64,000 nt of DNA from Pectobacterium polonicum (GTDB taxonomy: Bacteria > Pseudomonadota > Gammaproteobacteria > Enterobacterales > Enterobacteriaceae), in contig NZ_RJTN01000021.1 in assembly GCF_005497185.1 (NCBI RefSeq), positions 1-64,000 on the forward strand, given 5' to 3'. The position numbers were made by a program, and so were the translations under genes. The notes beneath the pieces were generated by a model that ran no database searches, was not told the origin of the DNA, and saw only the letters and a list, made by a program, of their open reading frames with translations. This document shows positions 30,241 to 39,657 of this stretch, piece after piece; position 1 is the stretch's first letter, and every line of letters begins with the position of its first letter.

Positions 30241-31347
30241 TCACACCAGTACGGCTAAATCCGCTGCGTCAAAACCGCGTAATTTATCAGTCTGCCCAGA
30301 ACGCACTTTTTGCACCCATTGCGCATCAGAGAGCAGGACTCGGCCGACAGCGATCAAATCAAACTCTTCGCGCTCCATCCGTGCATACAGATTGTCCAGC
30401 GCTGCCGTACCTGAACCCTCGCCACCAAACGCCGCAAAGAAATCCGAGCTCAGTCCTACCGAGCCAACGCTGATTGTCGCCGCACCTGTCAGCTTCTTCG
30501 CCCAACCGGCGAAGTTCAACCCTTCAGCCCCGTCAATTTCGGGGAATTCCGGCTCCCAGAAACGACGCTGAGAACAGTGGAGAACATCCACACCCGCCTC
30601 AACCAGCGGTGCCAACCAGTCCGTCATCTCCTGTGGGGAGGTGGCAAGCCGTGCGCGGTAATCCTGCTGTTTCCACTGACTCACGCGTAGGATCAGCGGG
30701 AAATCGTCACCAATAGCGGTTCGAACCGCGCGAATAATCTCTGCGGCAAAGTGAGAACGCTCACGGATCGTTGCTCCGCCGAAAACATCTGTACGCTTAT
30801 TCGTACCCGGCCAGAAGAATTGATCGATCAGATAGCCATGCGCGCCATGCAACTCCAGCGTGTCAAACCCCAGCCGTTTGGCATCGGCTGCTGCACGGGC
30901 GAAAGCCGCCACGGTATCGGCGATAGCTTCTTCCGTCATCACCACCCCACGGGACTCATCCGGCCCAACCAGTCCTGACGGGCTTTCAACAGGGGCATCC
31001 GGTTCCCAGCCACGACCGTGCGTTGACCCCGTATGCCAAATTTGTGGGCCAATACGACCACCAGCGGCATGAACCGCTTTAGCCACCGCATCCCAACCAG
31101 CCAGCGCTGCCTCACCGTGGAAAAATGGTATTCCTGGCATATTGCGCGAAGCGGGACGATCGACCACCGTCCCTTCTGTCAGAATCAGTCCTACGCCCCC
31201 TTCGGCACGGCGTCGGTAATATTCCGCATTCGCCGAGCCAGGAATCCCCTCTTCCGCCATACCCCGTGTCATGGGTGCCATAACGATGCGATTGGGAAGG
31301 GTTAGCCCTTTCACCGTGAAGGAACTAAACAGAATATCGTCAGACAT
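30241..31347 (-). CDS. Old Yellow Enzyme family NADH:flavin oxidoreductase
   Basis: A 368-residue FMN-dependent ene-reductase-like TIM barrel. FMN and substrate-binding patterns include NRIVMAPMTRG near the N-terminus, GPQIWHTGS, LELHGAHGYLIDQFFWPGTNKR (His pair region near 170-190), LILRVSQWK and IAVGRVLLSDAQW near the C-terminus. Such enzymes reduce activated C=C bonds in electrophiles; the natural substrate is unknown. Divergent from an aldo/keto reductase and a TetR gene, with shared palindromes in the gap, so the three may form one electrophile-detoxification module (inference). Confidence 0.88.
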   Translation of the reverse strand: MSDDILFSSFTVKGLTLPNRIVMAPMTRGMAEEGIPGSANAEYYRRRAEGGVGLILTEGTVVDRPASRNMPGIPFFHGEAALAGWDAVAKAVHAAGGRIGPQIWHTGSTHGRGWEPDAPVESPSGLVGPDESRGVVMTEEAIADTVAAFARAAADAKRLGFDTLELHGAHGYLIDQFFWPGTNKRTDVFGGATIRERSHFAAEIIRAVRTAIGDDFPLILRVSQWKQQDYRARLATSPQEMTDWLAPLVEAGVDVLHCSQRRFWEPEFPEIDGAEGLNFAGWAKKLTGAATISVGSVGLSSDFFAAFGGEGSGTAALDNLYARMEREEFDLIAVGRVLLSDAQWVQKVRSGQTDKLRGFDAADLAVLV

Positions 31348-31485
31348 GGATATTTCCTTTTAAGGTTTAACGCCATAGTGGCGTTGAACATGGATTAAAA
31401 ACGCAATTCATGCAGTTAAGCAACCCCCATTAGCATTGCTTCTCGTAACGAGGATACCACTCTGCTTGCACTTATAGATGATGTA

Positions 31486-31522
31486 TGACATATATAATAA
31501 ATGTCAACCAACATTTAAATGT
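31486..31522. promoter_or_regulatory. Candidate operator sites for the adjacent TetR regulator
   Basis: Two dyads lie side by side: TGACA-N11-TGTCA (31486-31506) and the perfect palindrome ACATTTAAATGT (31511-31522), the latter touching the ribosome site of the aldo/keto reductase. Their position between divergent genes next to a tetR-type gene suggests an operator. The assignment to that regulator is inference. Confidence 0.5.
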
Positions 31523-31534
31523 AAAAGGAAGAGT

Positions 31535-32584
31535 ATGAAATACACAACATTTGGGCGTAATACGGGATTACGCGTCTCCGAACTGGCTCTCGGAACAGGA
31601 AACTTTGGCACCGGCTGGGGGTATGGTTCTGAAAAAGAACAAGCTAAACAGGTATTTGATCGTTATGCCAACGCTGGCGGCAACTTCATCGACACGGCGG
31701 ATGCTTACCAGTTAGGCCAATCTGAGCAGATGGTCGGAGAATTCATTGCCTCAGATCGCGATCATTTTGTCGTGGCGACGAAATACACCTTAAGTGCCAT
31801 GCCGGATGCCAGGATTTCCCAAACCGGCAATAGCCGCAAGAACATGATCTCATCGGTAGAAAACAGCCTGAAGAGACTGAAAACCGATCGTATCGATATA
31901 TTGTGGGCGCACTTTGATGATCGGCTAACCCCGATTGAAGAGATTGTTCGCGCTTTCGACGATCTCATTCGAGCAGGGAAAATCCAGTACGCAGGCTTCT
32001 CTAATTTCCCAGCCTGGCGTATTGCCCGAGCGGACACCATGGCGGAACTGCGCGGCTGGTCACGCATTGCTGGTATTCAGGTGGAATACAGTCTGGTACA
32101 GCGCACCGCAGAACGAGAGCTGCTGCCAATGGCTGAAGCAATGGGGCTGGCTGCAACGCTTTGGTCTCCACTGGGTGGCGGCCTGCTGACGGGAAAATAC
32201 CGTCAAAGTAAAGAAGGCCGATTGATCGGTTTTGGCGGAAGATTAGTACACACCGAGCAAGACACAACCTTGCTGGATGAGGTATTTCGCGTTGCAAACG
32301 ATTTGAACGTCATGCCAATACAGATTGCTATCGCCTGGCTGCGGCATAAGTCCGCCCGCTCCAGCACCAGTCTGATCCCCATTCTGGGTTCCCGCACGCA
32401 GGCACAGTTGGACGATGCGCTAATCGCATTAAATGTGACGCTAAGTGAAGAGCAGATTGCACGACTGGATGAAATCAGTGCTATTTCTCAGGGAACTCCG
32501 CACGATCAGATTGCAGGAACATTGCCCAGAGCTCAAGGAGGCAACGGCGCTCATATCATTACACCATGGCCACCACGAGCCTGA
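31535..32584 (+). CDS. Aldo/keto reductase
   Basis: A 349-residue NADPH-dependent carbonyl reductase of the YajO/Tas-like group. I start at 31535 (MKYTTFGRNTGLRVSELALGTG), preceded by AAAGGAAGAG; an in-frame ATG at 31478 would add a non-conserved leader that spans the palindromes. Catalytic residues: Asp in FIDTADAYQLGQSE (Asp and Tyr), Lys in VVATKYTL and His in DILWAHFDD. The C-terminal cofactor-binding IPILGSRTQAQLDDAL is intact. Divergent from the ene-reductase and 84 bp ahead of the TetR gene. Confidence 0.9.
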   Translation: MKYTTFGRNTGLRVSELALGTGNFGTGWGYGSEKEQAKQVFDRYANAGGNFIDTADAYQLGQSEQMVGEFIASDRDHFVVATKYTLSAMPDARISQTGNSRKNMISSVENSLKRLKTDRIDILWAHFDDRLTPIEEIVRAFDDLIRAGKIQYAGFSNFPAWRIARADTMAELRGWSRIAGIQVEYSLVQRTAERELLPMAEAMGLAATLWSPLGGGLLTGKYRQSKEGRLIGFGGRLVHTEQDTTLLDEVFRVANDLNVMPIQIAIAWLRHKSARSSTSLIPILGSRTQAQLDDALIALNVTLSEEQIARLDEISAISQGTPHDQIAGTLPRAQGGNGAHIITPWPPRA

Positions 32585-32668
32585 CCTGGCTATTGATGAA
32601 AGGCATCATCTATTGAGTCTGATTTTTTCATCCTCTAAGATGATGCCTGACAAAAAAAGGAGAACAAA

Positions 32669-33250
32669 ATGGCCCGTGTATCAAAGCAGCAGATGGAGCG
32701 TAACCGAGAGGAAATTATTCAGGTTTCTTCACAGCTCTTTCGTGAACGGGGTCTGAACGGCGTCAGCGTGAACGATTTGATGGCTGCGGCCGGGTTAACA
32801 CACGGTGGCTTTTATGGTCATTTTGCCTCAAAAGATGAGCTCGCTGCTATCGCTAGCCGAAAAGCGCTTGAGGATTCCCGTGCGCGCTGGCAGGAAATAA
32901 GCCAACACGCCGATCAACATGATCTACAAACGATGGTCGAACACTATCTTTCCCCCGACCACCGTGACAGTGCTAAAGATGGCTGTGCAATCACCGCATT
33001 AGCCAGCGATGTCGCCAGAGAAAGTGAAGATAAGCCGATACGCGAGGTTTATCTCAGCGGCGTCAGAGCCATGCTGGACAGGCTGGAAGCCCTCTCGACG
33101 ATAGAAGATAAAGAACAGCGCAGGCTGCATGCTCTGGCGCAATTCGCACTGCTGTCCGGCGCGCTGATGCTAGCCCGTGCAACGGCTGGCGATGTCTTAT
33201 CAGACGATTTTCTCAGCGCCGCGAAAAAAGCGCTGCTTGGCGAAGTATAG
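32669..33250 (+). CDS. TetR family transcriptional regulator
   Basis: A 193-residue one-component repressor. The N-terminal helix-turn-helix (about residues 10-56) reads REEIIQVSSQLFRERGLNGVSVNDLMAAAGLTHGGFYGHFASKDEL, shown here only as the family signature. The C-terminal ligand domain has a Cys in DGCAITALASDVARES, a motif seen in electrophile-sensing TetR relatives such as NemR-like proteins. An AAAAGGAG ribosome site precedes it. It likely controls the neighbouring oxidoreductases through the dyads at 31486-31522 (inference). Confidence 0.88.
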   Translation: MARVSKQQMERNREEIIQVSSQLFRERGLNGVSVNDLMAAAGLTHGGFYGHFASKDELAAIASRKALEDSRARWQEISQHADQHDLQTMVEHYLSPDHRDSAKDGCAITALASDVARESEDKPIREVYLSGVRAMLDRLEALSTIEDKEQRRLHALAQFALLSGALMLARATAGDVLSDDFLSAAKKALLGEV

Positions 33251-33573
33251 ACCGGTGATGAAAAGGGGCCTACCGCACCCGTGATAAGCCCCCAACCACA
33301 TTTCCTGTTAAAAATATTCCCTTTATACAAGCTATTCCCTGACCTTCCACCGTTCAGGTCACCGGATTTTCTCATAACATATTGTTATTGCGTTATTCTC
33401 ATCCATCATTAGACCACCACAATTGCAGTGCTATGCTTTCCGTGTTGACACGTTTCACCTAATTTTTTGACAGAAAATATCAAATTTATTTGTTTTCTAT
33501 TCAGGCGCTAAATCGACGACACTGCCGCCTTATCTCCAATAGCACTTTTAGCTTACTCATGAGGTTGTCTAGT
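33251..33573. other. Intergenic region tetR / doxX
   Basis: A 323-bp gap. I see TTGACA-like hexamers near 33443 and 33467 that could belong to the doxX promoter, but no -10 box with good spacing. The frame of doxX stays open upstream to 33490 without coding character. Confidence 0.4.
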
Positions 33574-34008
33574 ATGATTTCTCAGTTGAATCAGTGGTTC
33601 ACGCGTTTAACCGATCATCCCGATGCAGGTAAACTTTTACTGCGTTTAACCGTGGGTATTCTGCTGCTGTTTCACGGCGTAGCAAAAGTTGAGCACGGCG
33701 TAGGCTGGATCGTACAGATGCTGCAAGGCGCTGGCCTCCCTGGTTTTATCGCTTATGGCGTTTATGTAGGCGAAGTCGTTGCGCCGATTTTGATTATTCT
33801 GGGCGTGTTTACCCGTATTTCTGGCCTGATTGCTGCGTTGACGCTGGTTGTCGCTACGCTGATGGTGGGTACCGGTAAATTCTTCACCCTAACCGAAGTC
33901 GGTGCATGGGCACTGGAAGTCGAAGCGCTCTATTTCTTTGCTGGCATTATCATCATGCTGGTTGGCAGTGGTCGTTACTCTGTAGCCGCTAACCCTGCTT
34001 ATCGTTAA
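33574..34008 (+). CDS. DoxX family inner-membrane protein
   Basis: A 144-residue protein with four predicted membrane helices (about 22-40, 55-77, 80-102 and 115-135). The DoxX pattern LLRLTVGILLLFHGVAKVEHG is at the N-terminus, followed by YVGEVVAPILIILGVFTRISGLIAA. I chose 33574 (MISQLNQW) because GAGG lies at a suitable distance; longer in-frame starts exist at 33559 and 33490. DoxX proteins are linked to redox stress in some bacteria, but no precise role is known here. Confidence 0.82.
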   Translation: MISQLNQWFTRLTDHPDAGKLLLRLTVGILLLFHGVAKVEHGVGWIVQMLQGAGLPGFIAYGVYVGEVVAPILIILGVFTRISGLIAALTLVVATLMVGTGKFFTLTEVGAWALEVEALYFFAGIIIMLVGSGRYSVAANPAYR

Positions 34009-34040
34009 TTCTTGCAGCCGCGAGCATTAACAGTAAAAAC

Positions 34041-34068
34041 AAAAAACCCGCGAATTCGCGGGTTTTTT
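34041..34068. terminator. Bidirectional terminator doxX / cysA
   Basis: A perfect 28-bp palindrome: AAAAAACCCGCG-AATT-CGCGGGTTTTTT. It has A/T runs on both sides and serves both convergent genes. Confidence 0.95.
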
Positions 34069-34086
34069 GTTGTTTCAACATACCAA

Positions 34087-35079
34087 TCAGATTTCCCAAT
34101 CGTGATTATAGCGCTTGGGCTTGAACTGAATCACGTCGCCTTTCTGCAACCCTTCCAGGCTCACATCGTCTTTTGCCACTTCGGCTTCAATCAGCTCAGA
34201 CTGCTCACCCAATTTCAACGAGAGACGGGTCAACGCTCCCAGCGGACGAATATCGCGAACCGTCACCGCCTGATAGCCATCCTGAGCCTGAACGGATAGC
34301 GACACTTCATGCGGGCGGAACAGAATGGTTTCTTCCGTTTGCGCCACTTTCAGCCGGTTACTGTCGCCAAGGAAATGGTAAACAAATTCACTGGCCGGGT
34401 TGTTATACACTTCCGCAGGCGTACCAATTTGTTCAATCACGCCTTTGTTCATCAGCACGATACGGTCAGCGACTTCCATCGCCTCTTCCTGATCGTGTGT
34501 TACAAATACCGATGTCAGATCGATATCTTCATGCAACTGAGATAGCCAGCGACGCAGTTCCTTACGCACCTTGGCATCCAACGCACCAAAAGGTTCATCC
34601 AGCAGCAGAATGCTCGGCTCGACGATCAATGCACGTGCCAGTGCAATACGCTGACGCTGGCCGCCGGAAAGCTGTTCAGGATAGCGATCCCCCAGCCAGT
34701 CCAACTGCACCAGATTCAGCAATTCATGCACTTTCTTTTCGATCTCGCTTTTCGACGGGCGGATATTCTTCGGCTTCATTCGCAGCCCAAACGCGACGTT
34801 ATCGAACACCGTCATGTGGCGAAACAGCGCATAGTGCTGGAAGACAAACCCGACGTTACGTTTACGCACATCGTGAACGGACACGTCCTGACCGTGGAAG
34901 ATAATACTGCCGCTATCTGGCTGCTCCAGCCCGGCAATGATACGCAGCAGCGTCGTCTTACCACAGCCCGATGGTCCCAGCAACGCTACCAGCTCACCGC
35001 TGTGGATCGACAAATTAATCTCGTTCAGCGCCCGAAACTGGCCAAATTGTTTATTAATATTACGAATCTCAATGCTCAT
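34087..35079 (-). CDS. cysA: Sulfate/thiosulfate import ATP-binding protein
   Basis: A 330-residue ATPase of the sulfate ABC importer. Walker [10 protein letters not shown] (about 35-43), signature QLSGGQRQR, Walker [12 protein letters not shown] and switch THDQEEA are intact. The C-terminal regulatory domain is shorter than in E. coli CysA (365) but appears complete (ends [12 protein letters not shown]). The start overlaps cysW by 11 bp. Last gene of sbp-cysT-cysW-cysA. Confidence 0.95.
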   Translation of the reverse strand: MSIEIRNINKQFGQFRALNEINLSIHSGELVALLGPSGCGKTTLLRIIAGLEQPDSGSIIFHGQDVSVHDVRKRNVGFVFQHYALFRHMTVFDNVAFGLRMKPKNIRPSKSEIEKKVHELLNLVQLDWLGDRYPEQLSGGQRQRIALARALIVEPSILLLDEPFGALDAKVRKELRRWLSQLHEDIDLTSVFVTHDQEEAMEVADRIVLMNKGVIEQIGTPAEVYNNPASEFVYHFLGDSNRLKVAQTEETILFRPHEVSLSVQAQDGYQAVTVRDIRPLGALTRLSLKLGEQSELIEAEVAKDDVSLEGLQKGDVIQFKPKRYNHDWEI

Positions 35080-35950
35080 TTTTGGCCAACTCCTGTTGTT
35101 TCTGTATTTGCTTCGTCAATCGACCTTCACTCCACTGGCGCAGTAACAGCACCACCAGCGACATCATCAGCAGCAGAATCGCCACGCTGAAGGCAGCAAC
35201 GATGTTGTACTCGTTATAAAGAATTTCGATATGCAGCGGTAGCGTGTTAGTCAGGCCACGAATATGGCCGGAAATGACGGAAACGGCGCCAAACTCCCCC
35301 ATAGCACGTGCGGTACACAGCACCACACCGTAGATTAGCGCCCACTTCACGTTTGGCAGCGTGATGTGCCAGAACATTTGCCAGCCGTTCGCCCCCAGCA
35401 GTCGCGCCGCTTCTTCTTCCTGCGACCCTTGTTCTTCCATCAGCGGAATCAGTTCACGGGCAACATAAGGCAATGTGACGAAAATCGTCGCCAGTACAAT
35501 ACCCGGCACGGCGTAAACAATTTGCAGATCGTGTTCGAGCAGGAAAGGATAGATTTTGCTTTGCGCCCCAAACAGCAGCACATACACCAGTCCTGCAACA
35601 ACGGGGGAAACAGAAAAGGGCAAGTCGATCAGCGCCAGCAGAAAGCTCTTGCCACGAAATTCGAATTTCGTCACACACCACGCCGTCGCCAGCCCGAACA
35701 CGACGTTTAACGGCACAGAGATGACGGTCGCGAGTAACGTCAGTTTAAGCGCAGAGATCGCATCTGGTTCGCTAATCGCGTCCCAAAATGCGCCAACGCC
35801 TTTATCCAGCCCCTGAGTCACTACCATCATCAACGGCAGTACCAAAATCAGGAAAAAGACGACCCACGCCAGTGAAACCAGAATGTAGTAGGCTGCGGGC
35901 TGTTTTTTTCTTTTAGCTGCGCTGGCCTGAGAGGAAATAACCTGTTCCAT
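35069..35950 (-). CDS. cysW: Sulfate ABC transporter permease CysW
   Basis: A 293-residue inner-membrane permease with six predicted spans; first at about 25-48 ([19 protein letters not shown]). The EAA loop for docking to CysA reads [26 protein letters not shown]. Pairs with CysT to form the sulfate channel. It starts 12 bp after the cysT stop. Confidence 0.96.
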   Translation of the reverse strand: MEQVISSQASAAKRKKQPAAYYILVSLAWVVFFLILVLPLMMVVTQGLDKGVGAFWDAISEPDAISALKLTLLATVISVPLNVVFGLATAWCVTKFEFRGKSFLLALIDLPFSVSPVVAGLVYVLLFGAQSKIYPFLLEHDLQIVYAVPGIVLATIFVTLPYVARELIPLMEEQGSQEEEAARLLGANGWQMFWHITLPNVKWALIYGVVLCTARAMGEFGAVSVISGHIRGLTNTLPLHIEILYNEYNIVAAFSVAILLLMMSLVVLLLRQWSEGRLTKQIQKQQELAKNEH

Positions 35951-35962
35951 GACGACCAGCCC

Positions 35963-36775
35963 TTACAATTTCGGTTGAATGCGACGCTGCAACACGTTAA
36001 TCAGCAGCAGCATAATGAAAGAAACCAGCAGCATGAATACGCCGATCCCGGTTGCTCCCTTGTAGTCATACTGATCGAGCTTAGAGACGATCAGCAACGG
36101 CAGGATCTCGGTTTTAAACGGAATATTTCCCGCAATAAACACCACTGAACCATATTCCCCCACGCCACGGGCAAAGGCTAAAGCAAAACCCGTCAGCCAC
36201 GCCGGTAACAATGCAGGAAGTAACACATGGCGGAAAACCTGAAGCGGTCGCGCACCAAGACAGGCAGCGGCCTCTTCCACTTCTTTAGGAATATCGGCCA
36301 ACACCGGCTGTAGCGTTCTGACCACGAAAGGCAGCGTGACGAAAATGAGCGCCAACGTGATACCAATGCCGGTGTAGGCGATTTTGAATGGAAATAGCGA
36401 ACCAATCAGGCCATTCGGTGCATACAGTGCCGTCAGCGCGATCCCCGCGACTGCGGTTGGCAGTGCGAAGGGCATGTCGATCATGGCATCGATCACTTTA
36501 CGTCCGGGGAAGGTATAACGTACGAGTACCCACGCCAGCAGCGTCCCAAGAATACCGTTAATAAAAGCGGCTGCTAGTGCAGTGCCAAACGAAAGCCGCA
36601 GGGAAAACAAGACCTGGCGGCTGGTGATCAAATCCCAAAACTGGCCAAACGTTAGTTGACTAGCATACAAAAACATCGCAGCCAATGGAATAAGGACAAT
36701 TAATCCTAAATAGCTCAGGCTAAACCCTAACGTTAGCCCGAAACCGGGAATCACTGAGGAAGAACGCTGTGACAT
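35963..36775 (-). CDS. cysT: Sulfate ABC transporter permease CysT (CysU)
   Basis: A 270-residue permease with six predicted spans. The EAA docking loop is VEEAAACLGARPLQVFRHVLLPAL. The pattern IDMPFALPTAVAGIALT is characteristic of CysT. It follows sbp by 154 bp that contain a terminator-like hairpin (36881-36906), so it is probably expressed at a lower level than sbp. Confidence 0.96.
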   Translation of the reverse strand: MSQRSSSVIPGFGLTLGFSLSYLGLIVLIPLAAMFLYASQLTFGQFWDLITSRQVLFSLRLSFGTALAAAFINGILGTLLAWVLVRYTFPGRKVIDAMIDMPFALPTAVAGIALTALYAPNGLIGSLFPFKIAYTGIGITLALIFVTLPFVVRTLQPVLADIPKEVEEAAACLGARPLQVFRHVLLPALLPAWLTGFALAFARGVGEYGSVVFIAGNIPFKTEILPLLIVSKLDQYDYKGATGIGVFMLLVSFIMLLLINVLQRRIQPKL

Positions 36776-36880
36776 ACCGTGCCTTTAATTTTCATACTCA
36801 CTACTCAGCCAACAACTGCTTGCCGACACGCGCTACCTGATGGAAGGTTTCAGGCGGCAGGTCCTCTGCCTTTTTAACCT

Positions 36881-36906
36881 GAAAAAGCCGCTACGGTAAT
36901 AGCGGC
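36881..36906 (-). terminator. Terminator or attenuator between sbp and cysT
   Basis: Read leftwards: GCCGCTA-N6-TAGCGGC followed by five T. It stands just after the sbp stop and inside the presumed operon. Partial read-through would give more binding protein than permease. Confidence 0.8.
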
Positions 36907-36929
36907 CTTAATCCGTCAGACGTTAAAAA

Positions 36930-37940
36930 TTACTTATTGATCTCTTTAAAGATTGCGTCGAACACACCACCATCGTTAAAGAATTTATCCTGTGCTGCTG
37001 TCCAACCGCCAAAATCCTTATCAATCGTGACCAGATTCACCGGAGCAAACTGATCTTTAAACTCTTCGGCAATCTTGGCGTTACGTGGGCGATAGAAGTT
37101 TTTACCGATGATACGCTGTGCTTCATCGCTATAGAGGTATTTCAGATAAGCCTCAGCCTGTTTCTGCGTCCCTTTACGCTCAACGACTTTATCGACAACA
37201 GCAACGGGTGGTTCGGCCAGAATCGACAGAGATGGTGTGACGATCTCAAGCTGATCGCCGCCCTGCTCTTTCAGAGAAAGATAAGCTTCGTTTTCCCATG
37301 CCAGCAATACATCACCCAACTGACGCTGTACAAAGCTGATGGTCGCCCCACGCGCACCGGTATCCAGTACAGGAGCATGGCGATACAGTTCGGTGACAAA
37401 TTTCAATGCGGTTTCATCATTTCCGCCCGGCTGCGCCTTGGCATAAGCCCATGCAGCCAGGAAGTTCCAACGTGCGCCGCCGGAGGTTTTCGGGTTTGGT
37501 GTGATCACTTCAACGCCTGGTTTCACCAGATCGTTCCAGTCTTTGATTTGCTTCGGATTACCTTTGCGCACCAGGAAAACGATAGTGGAAGTATAAGGAG
37601 TGCTGTTGTCAGGCAGACGCGCCTGCCATTTAGGATCGATCAGCGGTTGATTCAGGTTGAGCGCATCAATGTCGCCTGCCAGTGCCAGCGTCACCACGTC
37701 GGCCTGTAAGCCGTCAATCACCGAACGAGCCTGTTTTCCAGAGCCACCGTGCGAGTTTTTGATGGTGATATCTTCACCCGTGGTCGCTTTCCAATGCTTA
37801 ATAAACGCCGCATTGTATTGCTGATACAGCTCACGCGTCGGATCGTAAGACACGTTTAATAATTCGGTAGCCGCCGAGGCTACACCAGAAAATAACAACG
37901 CTGCCGTAGCAACAGATAACCCCAGACGACGTATTGACAT
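36930..37940 (-). CDS. sbp: Periplasmic sulfate-binding protein
   Basis: A 336-residue periplasmic protein that captures sulfate for CysTWA. Signal peptide about residues 1-23 ([16 protein letters not shown]). The mature start [17 protein letters not shown] matches E. coli Sbp and not CysP (which has SSYDVSRELF); [26 protein letters not shown] and [11 protein letters not shown] also fit Sbp. I use the ATG at 37940 with AGGGAG upstream; an in-frame GTG lies three codons earlier. In E. coli cysP heads this operon and sbp is elsewhere, so the arrangement here differs. Confidence 0.94.
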   Translation of the reverse strand: MSIRRLGLSVATAALLFSGVASAATELLNVSYDPTRELYQQYNAAFIKHWKATTGEDITIKNSHGGSGKQARSVIDGLQADVVTLALAGDIDALNLNQPLIDPKWQARLPDNSTPYTSTIVFLVRKGNPKQIKDWNDLVKPGVEVITPNPKTSGGARWNFLAAWAYAKAQPGGNDETALKFVTELYRHAPVLDTGARGATISFVQRQLGDVLLAWENEAYLSLKEQGGDQLEIVTPSLSILAEPPVAVVDKVVERKGTQKQAEAYLKYLYSDEAQRIIGKNFYRPRNAKIAEEFKDQFAPVNLVTIDKDFGGWTAAQDKFFNDGGVFDAIFKEINK

Positions 37941-38090
37941 TCTTATCACTCCCTAACCTTAATTCTGGAAAGTATTTAGATGAAATAATGATGAATGTGG
38001 CTGGTTAGGCCGTTTATGCGGTTATCGAACTGACAACGACAATATGGAAGTGACAATAGTGGATATAGAGAGGGGGCAAAAATATTGTTT

Positions 38091-38112
38091 CGCGATAATT
38101 TATGCTATCGCG
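38091..38112. promoter_or_regulatory. Inverted repeat upstream of sbp
   Basis: CGCGATA-N8-TATCGCG, a perfect 7-bp dyad in AT-rich sequence upstream of the sulfate operon. It could be an operator; the binding protein is unknown, and it does not look like a CysB site. Confidence 0.4.
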
Positions 38113-38192
38113 TTATATTGTTAATGGTTATGTCATAGTTTTCAGTCTAAGCAATTTTGTTGCCGCTGACCTCTTCTAAAACCGCATCGGAA

Positions 38193-38224
38193 ATAACCCT
38201 GATACCGTGCGGCATCAGGGTTAT
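38193..38224 (-). terminator. Terminator-like hairpin after cdaR
   Basis: ATAACCCTGAT pairs perfectly with ATCAGGGTTAT around a 10-nt loop, 44 bp after the cdaR stop. The T run is short. Confidence 0.55.
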
Positions 38225-38267
38225 ACGGTGGAAGATCGATTTAAGTAAAGGCGGGTATCTTTCTGTC

Positions 38268-39425
38268 CTACTCTTCTTCATCCAGCTGTAAAGCAACGTA
38301 CAGCAGTAGACGGTCGTCGAAATTCCCCAGATCTAATCCCGTCAGCTCAGAGATACGATTAAGACGATATTCCAGCGTATTACGGTGGATAAACAGCGCT
38401 TTCGCCGTCGCACCGGGTTGAACGTTGTTACGAAACCAGGCCCCCAGCGTTCGGCGCAGCAGACCATTACCGTCCATTGCCTTAAGCTTCGAGAGCGGGC
38501 GCACCAGCTCGTTTGCCTGCCAACCGCCGCGCAAGCTATCCAACAGCACGGGCAACATCAGATCCTGATAGTAATAACAGCGCTGAGCGGGCATACGCTG
38601 TTTGCCCACGCTCATGGTCGTGCGTGCGGTACGGTAAGAACGCGCGATGCTGCCGGGGCCAGCAAAGTAGTTCCCCAGCGCCAGCCGCACCCGCAGCCGA
38701 CTGCTTTCAGCCATGCGCGACATCAACGTGTCCACGCGACGCCGATGCTCTTCTGCATCCCAGCGTCCATGACTGTTCAGCGCCGGTTTTAGTACCACCA
38801 TTTCCGTTAGAGAAACAATCGCGATCAGATTGTCGCGCTCCGGCGTGGTCAGCAGCGTCTGTAACTGCTGTAGCTCTGCCATTGCTGAGTCTACGCCGAG
38901 CTGCCCACTGTCCACTTCGATCACCGCGGCGACGCGAGGCTTATTCAGATCGATACCTAAACGCTGCGCCCATTCCATGAGCGCGGGAGACAGATCGTCG
39001 GTACGGATCAGGTTCAGCACCAGTTCTTCACGCAGACGACTATCCTGCGCCAGCATATGCAGCAGCCTCGCCTGTTCCAGCATCATTTCCGCCGTCATGC
39101 AGACGAGCTCGCCATATTGTCGCAGCTGGCTGGGATTTCCCGTCAAGCCGATAACGCCAACAATCTCACCATCAATACGCAAGGGTAAATTAATACCCGG
39201 ACGCACGCCGTGCAGGTGGCGCGCCACGGCATCGTCAATATCAACAACCCGTCCCTGCGAGAGCGCCAACAGCGCCCCTTCGTGCAATTCCCCCAATCGT
39301 TCCTGATCGCCACTGCCGATAATTTTACCGCGAGCATCCATCACATTAATATTGCTATCAATGATCTGCATGGTTCGCGCGACAATATCCTGTGCCATCT
39401 TGGCATTGAGATGATACGACGCCAT
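38268..39425 (-). CDS. cdaR: Sugar diacid utilization regulator CdaR
   Basis: A 385-residue activator for galactarate, glucarate and glycerate use. I start at 39425 (MASYHLNAKMAQDIV), which gives exactly the E. coli length; a longer frame opens at 39503. The N-terminal diacid-recognition domain (about 5-140) is followed by a GGDEF-like linker region and a C-terminal PucR-type helix-turn-helix (AKALFIHRNTLEYRLNRISELTGLDL). In E. coli it is also next to degP. Galactarate is a breakdown product in pectin metabolism, which suits a plant pathogen (inference). Confidence 0.95.
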   Translation of the reverse strand: MASYHLNAKMAQDIVARTMQIIDSNINVMDARGKIIGSGDQERLGELHEGALLALSQGRVVDIDDAVARHLHGVRPGINLPLRIDGEIVGVIGLTGNPSQLRQYGELVCMTAEMMLEQARLLHMLAQDSRLREELVLNLIRTDDLSPALMEWAQRLGIDLNKPRVAAVIEVDSGQLGVDSAMAELQQLQTLLTTPERDNLIAIVSLTEMVVLKPALNSHGRWDAEEHRRRVDTLMSRMAESSRLRVRLALGNYFAGPGSIARSYRTARTTMSVGKQRMPAQRCYYYQDLMLPVLLDSLRGGWQANELVRPLSKLKAMDGNGLLRRTLGAWFRNNVQPGATAKALFIHRNTLEYRLNRISELTGLDLGNFDDRLLLYVALQLDEEE

Positions 39426-39571
39426 TTTTACCTCTGAGAGGAACATTGACAATTGCACCAGCATACCGTCACGCGGTGCGCCACACATTGTGCAAATTAA
39501 CAAAGAAACGGGAATTAGGTTAAATCTGTGGGAGAACTCACAAAAGCGCTTTCATGGCGAAACGAGAAATA

Positions 39572-39593
39572 GCTGGGCACCTAAGTGCCCAGC
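39572..39593 (-). terminator. Hairpin terminator after degP
   Basis: GCTGGGCAC-CTAA-GTGCCCAGC, a perfect 9-bp stem 65 bp past the degP stop. On the leftward strand it is followed by TATTTCT, a weak T run. Confidence 0.6.
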
Positions 39594-39657
39594 CAGACAA
39601 TCACCGTAATTCATTGTCTTAAAAGGCAATTACTTTATTACACGTTGAACAACTCGA

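Larger units (their letters stand above)
37941..38267. other. Intergenic region sbp / cdaR
   Basis: A 327-bp gap between two leftward genes. It contains the dyad CGCGATA-N8-TATCGCG (38091-38112), about 150 bp ahead of sbp, and the cdaR hairpin (38193-38224). CysB should act upstream of sbp, but I cannot define its site by eye. Confidence 0.5.

Noticed and set aside
34173-34904. 243-codon rightward ORF inside cysA
   Set aside because: Antisense shadow of a well-conserved ABC ATPase gene, with Pro/Arg/Ser-rich composition.
38385-39306. Several rightward ORFs of 130-160 codons across cdaR
   Set aside because: Antisense to cdaR and without recognisable domains.
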